64,000 nucleotides of DNA from Oasisia sp. SBJ-2009. Taxonomy: Eukaryota > Annelida > Polychaeta > Sabellida > Siboglinidae. The translations under genes were made by a program, and so were the position numbers. Below are positions 21,936 to 35,925 of this stretch, in pieces. Position 1 is the first letter of the stretch. The number at the start of each line of letters is the position of its first letter. The stretch covers positions 55,433,941 to 55,497,940 of the forward strand of contig OZ024854.1 of the NCBI GenBank assembly GCA_964017155.1. Direction: 5' to 3'. The notes under the pieces were generated by a model. It did no database searches and was not told the DNA's origin. It worked only from the letters and a program-made list of their open reading frames with translations.

Positions 21936-24382
21936 GGCATAATGAAATATATGAGGTATCCTAAAATGTTATAAGTTACATCGGTACGAGGCTAGTTGAA
22001 ACAACAAATAACACATTTCAGGATTGTGGGTGAGTTTCTTAACCGGTCGAAATAGGTGGCACAATGAGTTATATATATAAGGGTTACAAGTTATCCCGGT
22101 ACGGTAATACATATCTTTTCATTTAAAGTGGCTTAACTTTACGGCGTCTCGACGGATTGACGTGATATTACATATGATATGCTCAAATTTATGAATGAAC
22201 ATGCCGACGTCTTGCAGAATAATTTGCATTACCAGTTTGGTCTTCCAGCCCTCTGTTACAACTTACCCGTCTCTCCTACAATACGTGCAAGAAGTGAAAA
22301 CCGAAAATTGCGGGGTTGGGCCCTTTTAGAACTCACCTATTGAAATAACAAAACTAACTCTCGCAAAAGCGCCACATCATCTGCGACGGCTACACGTAGG
22401 CAGCGATTACCGTAACAATGTTATTTTATCGCTCTAACTGTAAACCTTAACCCTACTCTGCTAGCAATCGACGCCTCAGCACAATGCTGATTTTACGCTA
22501 ACCAAAGAGCTACGCGTAGCCGCCTCGGTGACTTTTTATTTGATTCAGTAATGTAAGTGTGTGAATGTATACAATACATGTGAGGGGATGTTTGACTGCA
22601 GTAGGGTGTCGTCTTCATTGGTAACTATGGAAGTATGAATGGTTATTAATATATCAATACAAGGAAGCAAAATAATACTTGCCCGGTTACCAGATTAACG
22701 CACGTTGCACATATATAAATTTTCCACTGGGTAATTGGAGCGTCGTATCTTTAATATATAAATACATTTTACAAAGCAGCAAAGTTATACATTGTGAGCT
22801 TGCTGGGTGAATGCTAGCCCAGCATCTTCCATGTTAATAAGAATGTTTAAATTACTGTTCCATCAGGGTAACTGAATATGTGTTGGTATTTGCCATGTTC
22901 CCTGTCTGTATGTTTGGGAGATATAGCGTGAGGAATATATTGGCCGGTTTTAGGACAATAAAACAAATTATTATGCACGGACTTGGGATCGGGTCTCTTC
23001 AGTATTTTATCATGTCCTCTTAGTTTCTTAGTTTGATGGCTTCTATGTATATTTTTTGTTGAACAGGCTGTTGCGTTGCATTAGTCAGTAAACTTGGTTG
23101 GATTGTCGTTAATCATTTTAAACTTGCATATCTAACTACGAAAACGACAACCAAACCATCCAAACATATCCTCACATGTCTTTTACGCGTACACACCCTA
23201 GGTTGTTTCAAGTTCTCAATATCATGTTTGATGTTGATTTTATAATCCTTCTTAATGGAAACTGAAGGCATGTTAATATTTTATGTGGGGCGATAAATGC
23301 ACACTCAAATTATGCTGAGATCATTGATATTGTAATTGACCGAAAATAAGAAAACCAGTTGTTAACTAATGTGAAATGGTCAATCATATTTCCTCAATAT
23401 TTTATATAATTAACATAATTTACGAGTCGCTTAGGAATCAGAATATTTCACCGAAATACCGGTTTCTCAAAATACAGATACAAATTGCATTTCTTGTGGA
23501 AAATAACTTTAAACTATAAATTGTTAAGGCACATCTTGTCTACAAATCGTTTTGACTGAATGTTATGAGACTGTTGATAAGCTAAGCACATCTCTGAGCC
23601 CCAAGCTGTCTCAGCTATCATCATAGTTGGGAACAAAAGGTTTGGAATAATTTGAAAGCAGCAGGCCTAGCCAGACATAATTAATTTGGACCCTCTGTAA
23701 GAATCCAGAAGTCGCAAACGAGCAATGAATAGCATCGAAGTTCTGACATTAAACGAGATTGTCAAGGAGATCATGAACTCTGAATGTGACGCATAGAAGC
23801 ATCCAGTAAAACAGAATAATTCAACATGCCAGGTGTTCTGTCCGGGACATCACTATGAACCGGTACAAGTTCCATAAATAGAAAACGTGTAGGTAGATAG
23901 TCAAGATCTACACAACCTTTCTGGTCAGCGCAATAACAACTGCTACAGGCGTCACCAAGCAAGCCTTTAACTCTCTCAGTCGAGTCATGACTAATGACAT
24001 TGTCCATAGGCCAAGCGATTAATCAAATAAATTTGACTTCCACATAGCCCCACAACAAAATAAGAATGTTAGTTTGAATGATGCACGTAAGACAATGGCA
24101 GGCACACATCGGCTGATGCAAATATTATGTGTACTTTGCACCAACATACATATATAAGGGAAATTAAGTAGAACGTCCCTACATGGGGTTCGCCATACCC
24201 CTAACACAGACTTTTTCTACCAAAAACGAGTTACATGTTTCACAATTTAAAGGGCTACTGGAGGCCCAGATCTATTCTTATGTGGTCAATTTGCTACCGC
24301 ATTTTCACAATGTAACAATATAACTCTGAGTGCAGCAGTCACTCTGGATTAATTTTGCCAGATCATTAACGTAAGGTACTGT

Positions 24383-24383
<1 letters not shown>
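21936..24383. other. No gene recognised
   Basis: About 2.4 kb of A+T-rich sequence with short ORFs only. Two diverged ~60-base similar segments (around 21940 and 22050, both with a GTGGCAyAATGA word and a CGGTACG word) are the only structure noticed. Confidence 0.4.

Positions 24384-24462
<79 letters not shown>
24384..24462. repeat. (CA)n(TA)n compound microsatellite
   Basis: About 12 CA units pass directly into about 27 TA units. Confidence 0.95.
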
Positions 24463-24465
<3 letters not shown>

Positions 24466-27400
24466 CAGATGGTAACCATTGTTAATGTTTACTGCAGTAA
24501 TGTATCGCTGATATGTCTACACCGTGCTTATTATATACAACTTTATGTCTGTACCAGATTACCAATAATTGAAATGTGTTATGCTAATTTCCTGAGTTAC
24601 TATAATAATGTTGATATAATTTGTAATGGGTATGTACTTTGACTCTCTGAGTGCGGATTAACATCGACCAGATTACGAATGACGGCTATTTCCCACTCAG
24701 AAAGATCAGATCCATATTTTGGAGGGGTACCTATACATGTTTTCTCTAACACCACCCCCCAATTATGTGTTGTATTTAAGAAGGGCCAAACTGTATTTAA
24801 GAAGGGCCCAACTCCAGCAATTGGGCCCTATTAAAATGAACATTTGCCCCAAATATTGCCAGCCAACATAGATTAGATAACTGATAAATCTATATGTACA
24901 GCAGCAGCTATCTGCGCTGTGTTGGCTGGCAATATTTGGCGCGATTTTGAATGGGCCACCGCAGTACGGCCAAAAGGAAAGATAACTGAAGTAAAGTGGA
25001 AAAACAGAACAACAGAAAACAAGAAAGAACAACAGAAAACGAACGAAAGCAGACAGGTTCGCTTGTTGGGGAATGCCGGAAGTGCTCCAAAGCGGCAACG
25101 GACAACGGGTCGTAATATACGAGTGTGAAATATGTCTGCAGAGACATGGTATTGAACAATGTCGCAGTGCGTCGGCCTGCTCAACAACCTGGTTACCAAA
25201 ACCACCAATGGCCCAGACGTAACAAACGTCCATTGCGATATGTTCAAGTCAATCGCACTAACTAGTGACCATTTCTTGTGACATTAGTCAGCTGTTACTT
25301 TAGCACGTGATATTAACCTTTAGTTACTACATTGGTAATTTGAATGGTTTATGTGCATCTCTAAAATTATTTGTTCTATTACGGAACCGTAATCTTTCGA
25401 GATAGGTGGAAATGTGTTTTCTCTGTTACTCTTTAACTTTAGTCCACCGATTCAGCAGACGTCGGCCTCGTTCTGAGACTACAACCTGACTCCGCCGTCG
25501 TCATTAATGGTCACATTTACGAGAGTATGTTTTTGTTGTTGATTTCCCAATTATCGACATAACATAATTTTGAGAGTTTGTTACTTGTTTGCTTCATCTT
25601 GTTTTAATAGTTATGCCGTATAATTTTAAACCATGATCGTCGTTGAAGTGAGCTTGAGCGTCAACTGACTGGGTTAGCAATAGCGCATCCGGTAGGCTTA
25701 AGGTAAAGCATAGGCCTACTGGTGGGAGCACATATCGTGTACTCTAATGCTTTTCTCGTTTTACAACAGCAGAACAGATTATCAAAATGCAAATGTCGTA
25801 GACCTTTGTAAGTAATCAAATATGTGAAGAACGTGAACAAATATTAGCTCACCGACAAGTTCATCTACATCAGTACTGCTACTAAAACAGCAAGACACTG
25901 CGCCGTCATCTCGTTAAATAATTAAAAAAAAACTGTTATCTACCGGGTCGCACTGTGAGCACTGAAAGATGATATGTTGATTTATTTGTCAACGTTTCTC
26001 TGCGTGTTTGCTGAAAGTAAATAAACAGAGTATCACAGCTGCATGAGTGACATATGTGAACGTTTGAAGTATTCTCATAGACACAACTTACGGAAACACC
26101 AGGCATCTGCAGTTTTCACATCAGCACATTGTATTGCGGGCACATGCTTTCAGTATATTTGATCTTACAATGGTAAATTAGAGTGCCCATTTTGAGAAAA
26201 AATAGTTGCCTTCAAAATAACATGTGTGCATGTATCGTACATGTATAATTATGTGTGTGCTGTTTCAGTGAAACTATGCAATATTGTTGAAAAGAGTGCA
26301 TCGTTATCCTACACAGCCGACGGGTGCGCCACTGATTGCGTTTGCTTCATTTATCGACCGTTATGTGTCATGTAATGAGTGGTGCAACTGCTGTCTATTC
26401 GTTATGATAACACTTACGGTATATATTGGTTCTCTAGATACAATAATGTTCACACTGACGTCAATCACGTGGCGTTATCCATGACGAAAACGTTCGTAGT
26501 AGTGGGTTATATCGCCCAATATCCGTAACAAACCATGGCCTGTTCCTAGTTTGTTCCTACCTAAATTGGTGGTATATGTCCAAAGGATTAAAAATATGTT
26601 TTCCAGACAACGTTATACGTTTGGGAAATGTGCATAGCTGTATTACAATGATCACACCTATTGATGTGATTACGTTTATATGATCTAAATAGTTACTTTA
26701 AAATGGTGCGTTTCTTAACTGTATCCCTAAATCAAGGGCATGCATATTCGTAATGGATATCCTTATCGAGGGTAAGGGTAGTTGACTTTCGGATGTTCAT
26801 ACGAATTTTTGGAATGGAAGGTGGATGGGATGAATGCACAGGTCTCTGGAGGTTTGTAAATGTTTAATTTGACATATGCATTTAACTTATGTCAGACATA
26901 AATTAAGACGTGCATGGAGTAACGAAATATAAGCATGCCTTTCAATGTGCAAGTAGGTTCTATTTTTGCTGAGGTGACTGATATAGCGGTTTTTTCGTGG
27001 ACTTTCGATGACTTTGTTTCCACGAATGATCACGACGCCTTTCCTATCAGTGATGAACTCCTTCCACATCGACGAGCTCGCAAGTGGGTCTTTAACGATA
27101 ACCTTTATACCCGAGTCTTTGTTCAGAACCCCGTGAGTACATTTCGTTTCGCAATATCCTATAACAAAAATAGATTCGCTACAACCCACACATAGATAGG
27201 AGGATGACATATGTGTTATTATGTTGAGTGACAGGAACGTTCCGGGATACGGTCACTAAGGATGCAACGTTTTCGTCGTCGTCGTCACCGTAATTATTTA
27301 CTCAGATACAATGACATGCCGCACATACAGTTACACATATGCTCGAATACAGTCACATCAGTCCGCAATACTTACGCAAAGTGGTCGCAAAAACAACCAC

Positions 27401-28576
27401 AACTACTTGTATTGTGATAAGAACCATAGCTACATTGATCTGCTTAACACTGCCTTAAAACAATGGGCGGCAAGACACAACTAAAACGACACGTTAAACG
27501 CAATATGATGTGACGCACGTAATGACGCATAATATGATGTGAAGCGAAGCGAAATAATATGTGTCTCTACTGGTTTATATAGATATTGTGTCGTTTTTAT
27601 ATATCCATTATTAGTTTTGCCTAGTGGAATGTTGCAAAGACATACACACAGACGTAACATATCAGTCTGCAGTATGATTTTTGTATGATGCCCGTTATTT
27701 TCTGGATCAAATTAAGTACATGCCTCTACCAAAATAACCAATTGCTTTCGTGTATCACAACAGACAATGACATATTTGTGAAGCGTGAGCCCAGTTGATA
27801 ACCGTATATGGGATTTTTCACCATAATTGGGCTATTCCAGATGTTGCGTACATTTCAGGAGATTGATATATGTATTATTGTATTTTATACATTTATCCAT
27901 ACAAATATGATATGCCAAAACAATTATGTCAGTGCTGTTACGGGCAAAAGGCAGTTCTCTTCTCCAAACATTCGATCTACTTCAACGCCAATTAACTGAA
28001 ACGTCAGCGTTAAATTCGTACTTTTATTATTTGTAAATTAAGTGACATTTTCTCGTGGATGGATATATACTTGGGGGTTGACACTGACAAATCGAGAATG
28101 CTGCGTAACATAGGTCTGACGCGAAATGTAAATGAGCGATATAGAATTGATCGATAATAGTGTAGTCCACAATCGCAAAATGATAAAATACTCATAATAG
28201 TATATAACACTTGCACAATTGTTTGCGAATCTACTGATTTATATTTCCCAATATAAATAGATTTCCTCTAGTGTAACAACAGTGACACATAATTTTAACG
28301 TGTAACAGAATTGGCATTTTGCATTTGTTGTGTAAGCATAATATGGAACTCAAAATAAACTAATATGACCAACTAAGCGAATACTGTGTATTTATGTCGT
28401 CCCCGAGAAGAAGCTGAGAAACATTGCGAAGTTCTTCCACTGTGTTTATTGTGAAGTTGTGTCATCACTGAATAAATTAAACCGTGCTATCCATTGGATC
28501 ACACTTTGAAAGTAGCACCAGCTCACAAGGGGGGTTGTATTGTCGGTAATCTGATATGGTGCGAAATGGAAATGTA
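24463..28576. other. No gene recognised
   Basis: About 4.1 kb without a protein-coding signature on either strand. The ORFs at 24763-25247 (-) and 26887-27210 are composed of low-information sequence with no motif I recognise. Confidence 0.4.
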
Positions 28577-31234
28577 TTACATCCGCAGGATTTGTCGTAG
28601 ATGTCGGAGATGCACTTTGGAAAGTTGTCTAAAATGGCCACGATAGAGAGTGCATGTCTCAGCCGAATACAGTAGTGTTGGAAGCACAATTGCCTTGTAC
28701 ACATTGCACTTTGTGGAGACTGAAATACCATGTTGTGACCATACTCGCTTCCACAGTCCTCCAAACGCTCCAGAGGCAGCTTGAATACGGTTGTTAATTT
28801 CCACATCAATGGTGTTGTCAGATGCAACAGTGCTACCCGGTTATGTGAAGTTCTTAACTGATTTTAGTGGCGTGCCATAGATTTCAACACGTGGATCGAT
28901 TGAGGTTTGGCAGGATGGTTGTTGGCAGAGCGTCACAGTGTTCTTTGTGTTGATTGTAAGTCCATACAGGATTGCCGCTTTTTCAAACTGCTTGCATATT
29001 TCTCTGATGTCTTCTAGTGTATGGGCAACGATAGCAGCATCATCTGCAAATAGTAGTTCACGAATGCAGAGTTCTCGAGTTTTTGTGCTTGCCTTTAGTC
29101 TAGCCAAATTGAATAATTTTCCATCGGATCTAATGCGGATGAAAACTCCTGTACTAGGTGCTCGGACATTGTAGACAGTAGTGCTGCCAGAAAGAGAGTG
29201 AACAATGTAGGTGCTAAGACATATCCTTGCTTTAGTCCATGGCTAATTTCAAAAGGATCAGTAGTTGATCCACAGACACTGCTCCAGCCATACCATCGTA
29301 GAATTCTTGAGTTATCTTGACAAAAGTCTCGGGACATCCATATCTCTTTAGTAAAGTCTACAAGGTTGACCTGTCCACAGTGTCAAAAGCTTTCGACAGG
29401 TCAATGAAGACCATGTAGAGGCTTTGCTGTTGTTCAACTACTTTTTCTTGTAGCCGTCGTAAGGTGAATATCATGTCGATTGTAGAGCGTGAGCGACGAA
29501 ATCCACATAGTCTTTCTGGGAGGATCACCTCTGCAATGTTCTGTAGTCTTTTCAGAAGGAATTTTGCCAGAATATTCCCCGCAGTTGAGATTAGCGAAAT
29601 GCCTCGATAGTGTCCACAGTCACTACGGTCACCCTTCGTTTTGTATATTGCAATGATCAAGGCATCTTTAAATTGTTGTGGTAGTTCTTTAGGTGTCCAA
29701 CAAATGCGGTAGAATTTCAGCAGTTGAGCATAAAGAGCTGTACCTCCATATTTATGTATTTCAGCAGGTATGCCATCTAGTCCTGGTGTTTTTCCTGATT
29801 TTATAGATTTGATGGCAGCTAAGATTTCTTCTAATGTTGGTGGGTTTTCCATGTCTTCCTGGATTGGGTATTGATCTACTGACACAAGTTCTTCTTCTCT
29901 AGCAGTTGCTGGGCAATTCAGTAGGTCGCTGAAATATTCCCTCCACCTAGACACAATTGCTGGTTTCTCTGTGAGCATTTTTTAATCTTCCGCATCTCTA
30001 ATTGGCGCAACAGCAGTTTTCTGTGGACCATAGACCTGTTTGATTGCAGCGAAGAATCCTTTTGAAGAATTTTCGTCAGCTGACTGTTGTAGTTCATCAG
30101 CTTTCTTGTCCCACCAGGCATTTTGTATTGTTCGTAGCTTTTTTGTAGTTTAGATTTTGCTTGTGTATAGCGCAGTTTTCGGTTTTTTTCTGGTGGGACA
30201 AAAATGCATCATGTGCCCTACGCCTTTCCTCTAGCAGTGATGAAATCTCAGCATCATTTTCATCAAACCAACCCTGGTGTTTCCTGGTTGTGTGCCCCAC
30301 AGTGGCAACAGATGTTTCGTACAGTTTCTCACAAAAAGTCTCCCACTGATTACTAATCGTGCTATTGTACGAAAGGTTCATCATGTTGGTTTCCATATGC
30401 GCCATTAATATTTTCTGCATCTCAGAATCTGCCAGTTTACCGACAATTATTTATTTCACCGGTTTTGGTCCAATTTTCCTTCGATGTGGCTTGATATGGA
30501 GTTTGCACAACGATCGAATTAGGTAGTGATCAGTAGAACAGTCAGCACCACGCATCGCACGCGTACTTCATATGTCAGCTAAGTCTACTCTTTGTGTTAT
30601 TACATAGTCTAGTAAGTGACAGCGTTTTGAACGGGGGTGTTGCCAAGAGTATTACCAGTGATCAGGCATTTTGAAAAAGGTGTTTGTGATCGTTAAGTTG
30701 AACTGTGTGCATATAGAAAGCAGTTGTTCACCATTTGAGTTTGACTTGTCCCTTCCAAATGTTCTCAGGGATATTGGCCAAGATGTATAGTCGTCTCCAA
30801 CTTCTTGCATTGAAATACTCTATCAGTAGGTGGACTCTTTTCGAGCGTTTGACCCAGTAGTTCATAGTTGGTTCATAAGCACTGATAATTGTGGCATAGC
30901 GGGTTTTACCTGTTGATATTCTGAGAGTGATGAGACGTTCTGATACACCAGTTGGTAGCATACGTAGTTGTTTAACAAGCTTATTGGTAATCGTAAATCC
31001 TACTCCAGCCTCTCTCCTTATCCCAGGCTCTTTCCATGTCCAGAAGAAAGTGAAGTTGTTTTCTTGTAGCGAACCCTGTCCTTCGAGACGAACTTCTTGG
31101 AGGGCAGCTATGTCTATGTTATAGCGATCAAGTTCCCGGGCAACTAGCGCCGTTTGCCTTTGTGACCTTTCCGCATCCTTCAAATCCAGTAAGGTTCTCA
31201 TATTCCATGTGGCTAACGATAGCTTCTTCTTCAT
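28577..31234 (-). pseudogene. Decayed LINE (EN-RT), minus strand
   Basis: Starts at ATG 31234 with an APE endonuclease (TWNMRTL, AALQEVRLEGQG, then ISAYEPTM) readable to about 30728. The rest of EN is in broken frames down to 30540 (LLDYVITQR, then MRGADCSTDH). A linker is at 30420-30097. The RT first half is at 29978-29358 (IKSGKTPGLDGIPAEI, YRGISLISTAGNILAK, FIDLSKAFDTVDRSTL). After a shift comes HGLKQGYVLAPTLFTLFLAALL (29337-29095), then ELLFADDAAIVAH (29107-28841), then the thumb with LPTLLYSAETC and HLRQILRM (28804-28577). Each block is in a different frame. The 3' end is missing beyond 28577, which is unusual for a LINE and implies later deletion. Confidence 0.85.
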
Positions 31235-31560
31235 TTGTTTCGCCCCGCTGGTATTGGAGTCCCACCAGCCGCGGTGTGCTGATAAGGAGTCAAAGTGAAC
31301 AAGCTTTGTTTACCCCACCTTTTCTAGGGGTGTCCCCGGATTGGGGCAGGCAGTGCATCCCTAGATAAGGCTGCCTGGTCACCTGGATTGCTGCCTTGTA
31401 TTGCTGTTGTTCTACAACAAGACACAACCATCATACCCAAGTCGCCTATGTGTAGAGTTTCAGCTAACAGCTTCCAGTTACTCAAACCTGCCTTCGTGGC
31501 TTTCACCCCATCGCCATAGGACTTGCCCTACATCTTCGCTTGCGCTCATGTTTTAGGTTT
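31235..31560 (-). other. Probable 5' leader of the minus-strand LINE
   Basis: G/C-richer than its surroundings and directly upstream of the endonuclease ATG at 31234. No ORF of note. Assigned to the LINE only by position and composition. Confidence 0.4.
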
Positions 31561-31734
31561 CAAGGCTGTCGCGCATCAGCATCAACACCCTCTGGACCAG
31601 GGAGACTTTAATCCAATGGAACACTATGTGCGACAACTGGAAGTCTAGCTGGTTGCCCCGTAGTGGAGAGAAGTTGCCTTCAAACCTCAATTATAATGCC
31701 ACCGTTGGTCAACTTTAGTTAACTCCTCCGCCAA

Positions 31735-31895
31735 CACTAGATACAAGCACTGCTGCTGCCCAACGCTGACTATTTACCCATAGTTGGCCTACACCAGGGA
31801 TCAAGGCTAAGCCCATTCCTGTTTATTGTAGTACAATATGTCAACAGCGAAGATTTCAGATACGGGCTGCCATGTGAACTGCTGTTTGCTGATGG
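31735..31895 (+). pseudogene. Small LINE RT fragment
   Basis: The plus strand encodes IVGLHQGSRLSPFLFIVV followed by FRYGLPCELLFADG. This is the RT block from the QGS/LSP loop to the catalytic F/YADD motif, with the last Asp changed to Gly. It is truncated just after the catalytic motif by the hairpin at 31899-31947. No LINE sequence follows it on the same strand. Confidence 0.75.
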
Positions 31896-31898
31896 TAC

Positions 31899-31947
31899 AG
31901 GTACACCGCCTACATCACCTTAGTTGGGTGATGTAGGAGGTGCACCT
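31899..31947. repeat. Short near-perfect hairpin
   Basis: Arms AGGTACACCGCCTACATCACC and GGTGATGTAGGAGGTGCACCT pair with two mismatches around a 7-base spacer. It lies directly at the break in the LINE RT fragment. Confidence 0.8.
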
Positions 31948-32104
31948 GTGGCAGCCAAAACTGCCGCACTTCATATTTTCCTTGTTTACCTGATTGCTGG
32001 CATCCCGTCCGTTACTCGTTCTGTGATGTTCTTTTCTTGGTCTGATTGATTTTTAATTAGATTTCTCTGTCCAGGTCTTTTCAGTGTGCTTAGTTTGCAG
32101 ATAC

Positions 32105-32776
32105 TCTCTTTCTTCTCTTCTCTTCTCTTCTCTTCTCTTCTCTTCTCTTCTCTTCTCTTCTCTTCTCTTCTCTTCTCTTCTCTTCTCTTCTCTTCTCTTC
32201 TCTTCTCTTCTCTTCTCTTCTCTTCTCTTCTCTTCTCTTCTCTTCTCTTCTCTTCTCTTCTCTTCTCTTCTCTTCTCTTCTCTTCTCTTCTCTTCTCTTC
32301 TCTTCTCTTCTCTTCTCTTCTCTTCTCTTCTCTTCTCTTCTCTTCTCTTCTCTTCTCTTCTCTTCTCTTCTCTTCTCTTCTCTTCTCTTCTCTTCTCTTC
32401 TCTTCTCTTCTCTTCTCTTCTCTTCTCTTCTCTTCTCTTCTCTTCTCTTCTCTTCTCTTCTCTTCTCTTCTCTTCTCTTCTCTTCTCTTCTCTTCTCTTC
32501 TCTTCTCTTCTCTTCTCTTCTCTTCTATTCTCTTCTCTTCTCTTCTCTTCTCTTCTCTTCTCTTCTCTTCTCTTCTCTTCTCTTCTATTCTCTTCTCTTC
32601 TCTTCTCTTCTCTTCTCTTCTCTTCTCTTCTCTTCTCTTCTCTTCTCTTCTCTTCTCTTCTCTTCTCTTCTCTTCTCTTCTCTTCTCTTCTCTTCTCTTC
32701 TCTTCTCTTCTCTTCTCTTCTCTTCTCTTCTCTTCTCTTCTCTTCTCTTCTCTTCTCTTCTCTTCTCTTCTCTTCT
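32105..32776. repeat. (TTCTC)n pentanucleotide array, 672 bp
   Basis: About 134 units, almost perfect. Two single-base C-to-A interruptions occur at about 32526 and 32586, 60 bases apart, suggesting a block duplication. One strand is all pyrimidine. ORFs (Leu/Phe/Ser or Arg/Glu repeats) are artefacts. Confidence 0.97.
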
Positions 32777-34915
32777 AGATGAATCAGCATCTCGCGGCTG
32801 CTGTTACAGCTGCTGGCGTTCAGAATTTGTTTTTCTTATTATCTTCCAGAACACGGAACTACGTAAAATGTACACATATAAGACATCTTGTTCATATTAT
32901 AATCCTAATTGAGCCCCTTCTAGTAACCGCTAGAAATGGTAGGTATATAAATGTCAGTACGGTTACATACTCAGTATAACAGGACTGACCATAAACGTGG
33001 GTTAAATGCAAAGTCTAAGTAAAACTATATCCGTGTTATCACTCACATGGTGATCTTTTTATAGGGTATATTACTGTTATTAATTGCACAAAAGACTGGG
33101 TCGGTAGGATTTGTTGACACTGAGTTAAATAAGTAACAGGACTGACCATGAATAAACCTAACTATCGACACAAAATTAATTGTAATAGGAACATTTTAGA
33201 TATTTTAGTAGATTATATATAAGTATTTCCTGAACAGAGTTTTTAACTGTAAATCATGCAAATGGTGAACATATAATGCAAAGAAAATCCAACCACCCCT
33301 CGAAGGACAGCAGACATTTCCCGATATGACTTGCCATTTGGCTAATATAGACGATATCCTTGAGTTATCACGGTGAGTTATTACTTATTATAATTGCATA
33401 TTGGCAGATAAAACAACGCATGAAAGTAGAATGTAAGTTTATGCTATTTTCGCCAAATTACAGCTCAGTATATGTTGGGAACATTGAGTTGAACCAAAAA
33501 TCTTGGGTAATCCAATTCCTGACAGAATTCTTCAAGGACTGATAAGAATGCAACTTATGAGAGGAGGAAGAGTGTTAACATGAATTGCTTAGTACTGATA
33601 GTTTTTATTTTATTGTTCTTTATACCCTAACATCAATACCAGTATTTGAACTAGGATTTTTCTCAAGCTGCAACTTCTAGTGTTAGACTGTGCTACATTA
33701 GTCGCTGCTCTTACCAGTACTCAGCCAGTACTTAGTCAATACTGTGCAAATATGGGCAACTACATATACTACCACTGTTCATGGTATTACTAGACTACAA
33801 AAAGGGTGGACATATTAATGTGTGGTCTCAACAGATAATTTCACACTAATGTGTTATTTCATCGATTCAGAATAGTGACATTCAAAAACATAGTAGATTT
33901 GAAGATCCTGTCAATAATAGTTAAAGTCTTTAACAAAATGTCAGTACCTGCCAATGTGGAAAACCTGTTTACCAAAAATACCATCATATATTCTTCCAGA
34001 TTAGAATGTCAATTTGTAACTTAACAAAACTGTCAAATATCTGTTCATTTGTTGATCATTTAAAAATCAACATTAGCAAATATGAAATAGTTGTATGATA
34101 TATTGGTATAGTTGATTACATTCACAGACAGCTCCTCTAAACAATAATGTGTTGTGAACTTATTCAATATGGTTACTAAATATTCTACTGTTGAACAGTA
34201 TAGCAAAATTAACTTATGTTATAATTTATTCGTTAATAGTTATAATTGCAAAGATGCTACAACACTAAAAAAAGCTATGAAACAATGTCCTAGCGGCATA
34301 CAAATCCCTAAGATAATGTATTCAGTATACCCCTTTTTCTAACATTTTATAAATAAAAATATTGAAAGTATTGCTGAATTTTGCCGTCATTACAAATATA
34401 CCTATACAACCTTGCATGTCCACCGATTGATTAAAAGGAAAATGTCAACGTTTTGGTACCATACACATATAATAGAATTAATACAAGGTAATAGTTTTCA
34501 ACTACGTTCATGTTGGCCTAAGACAGGAGAACACCTTGAGTCCAACGTTGTATATCATGATGGAACTGATAAGCAGAAAGGTTGGTACGAAATATGTAGT
34601 CCAGAAACTATTGAACGCAGATGCCCTGCACAAAAATTCTCGGCGTCTAGACAGCTGTTTCGAACCAAACTGCCGCTTGGCTTTCCCGTGTCTTCCAGAC
34701 ATCATCAGTAAAATACAGTAATACGACGCGGTGTGAACAAAACCTGCAATGGCGAGTCGGAACTTCATTTGACTTGTAATGGATATCCTGGCCAACAGCC
34801 AGTAAGGCGTGACACTCTACACATCTGGGATTTAGGCAATGCACATGGTTAAGGTAGCTAGACAGATTTGAATTGTTGTCGGGATTTGAGATTTTGAATC
34901 GTATAATCAAGGTTG
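32777..34915. other. No gene recognised
   Basis: A+T-rich. The minus ORF at 34647-34910 has several Cys/His pairs (CLNPRCVEC, then CRFCSH) that could suggest zinc binding, but I cannot place it in a family. Confidence 0.4.
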
Positions 34916-34920
34916 AGTGA

Positions 34921-35006
34921 AGTTGAATGATCCTAAAACGGAAGTAATCGTATTCGGTTCAGCTCAACAGCTGAAGAAAATCACGCTGCAAGCTTGTTGA
35001 TATCTG
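34921..35006 (+). pseudogene. Tiny LINE RT fragment
   Basis: Encodes KLNDPKTEVIVFGSAQQLKK, the block after the catalytic Asp pair in CR1/jockey-like RTs (usually LKLNxxKTExxxxGS). It is only about 28 codons long and ends where the next LINE fragment begins on the other strand. Confidence 0.6.
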
Positions 35007-35420
35007 TATCTGTATCTGTATATGTTACTGGCAATCAATCTGCGCATCACGCCGCATGGTGGGTCGTTTGGATTAGTTGTTTATATGTTGGATTAATTTT
35101 TTTTAATGAGTTTAGTGATTTACTTGAGACAGTGTTTGGGGGCAGAGAATTCCATTCTTTAATTGTGGTTAGGAATGAGCTGTTTCCAAATCTGTTTGCA
35201 GAGTGTCTAATTTGCAAGAACTGACTGTCATGTTTACGTGAGGATCTAGTGTTGTGTTGGATATAGTGATTTAGCGGGATATCTATAAGGTTATGTATCT
35301 TGTATATAATGCTAAGTCTTTTAATTGTTCTTCTTGTTTGAAGGGTGTCCCATTGGAGGTCTTTAAGAAGTTGGGTTACTGTTCCTGGCTCTCTAGAGTA
35401 GTTTTGTGTGCAAAATCTGG
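34998..35420 (-). pseudogene. LINE RT C-terminal fragment
   Basis: An open minus frame from about 35415 to 35070 with TVTQLLKDLQWDTLQTRR, IIYKIHNLIDIPLNHY, and IKEWNSLPPNTV. These are the C-terminal blocks of the same LINE type as 14025-14460. The 3' end holds short TGTATC repeats near 34998-35020. There is no stop within the fragment, so it is relatively young but 5'-truncated. Sequence up to about 35560 may still belong to it. Confidence 0.8.
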
Positions 35421-35870
35421 CAGCTTGTCTTTGGATTCTTTCTTATTGTTGCTAGCCTACTTGGTAACATATGTAATGTTGAGAGTTTTTTTAAGATTGT
35501 AGATCAACGGGGAACACCGTTCATTTCGGCCAAGCCAGGTGGGTTGGTAGAGTGTCAGATCGGTAGGCGCCCGATGAGATGGAATGCCCCTACGCTAGTT
35601 ATTTAATTAAAAAAACAATACTGTAGTCATTTATAAAGGCTAATCTGAAATTGTAGCATTACAATGCGACATTGTTATTCATAGATTACTATGCAGCATT
35701 AGTAATGTAATATTACTATATGGCACTATACATCTTATATTAGCATAAGCCACTACACATGTTCTAATCAACTGTATGAAGATGTTCCTTGAAATCAAAT
35801 ATACATTTGAGCACAACTATGCTGGGATTATGTTAAAGTTTCGTAGCCAAACACTATCAGAGGGGGAGAG
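35421..35870. other. No gene recognised
   Basis: A+T-rich spacer. The first ~140 bases may be the decayed continuation of the preceding LINE fragment. Confidence 0.35.
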
Positions 35871-35874
35871 AGGG

Positions 35875-35876
35875 GC

Positions 35877-35925
<49 letters not shown>

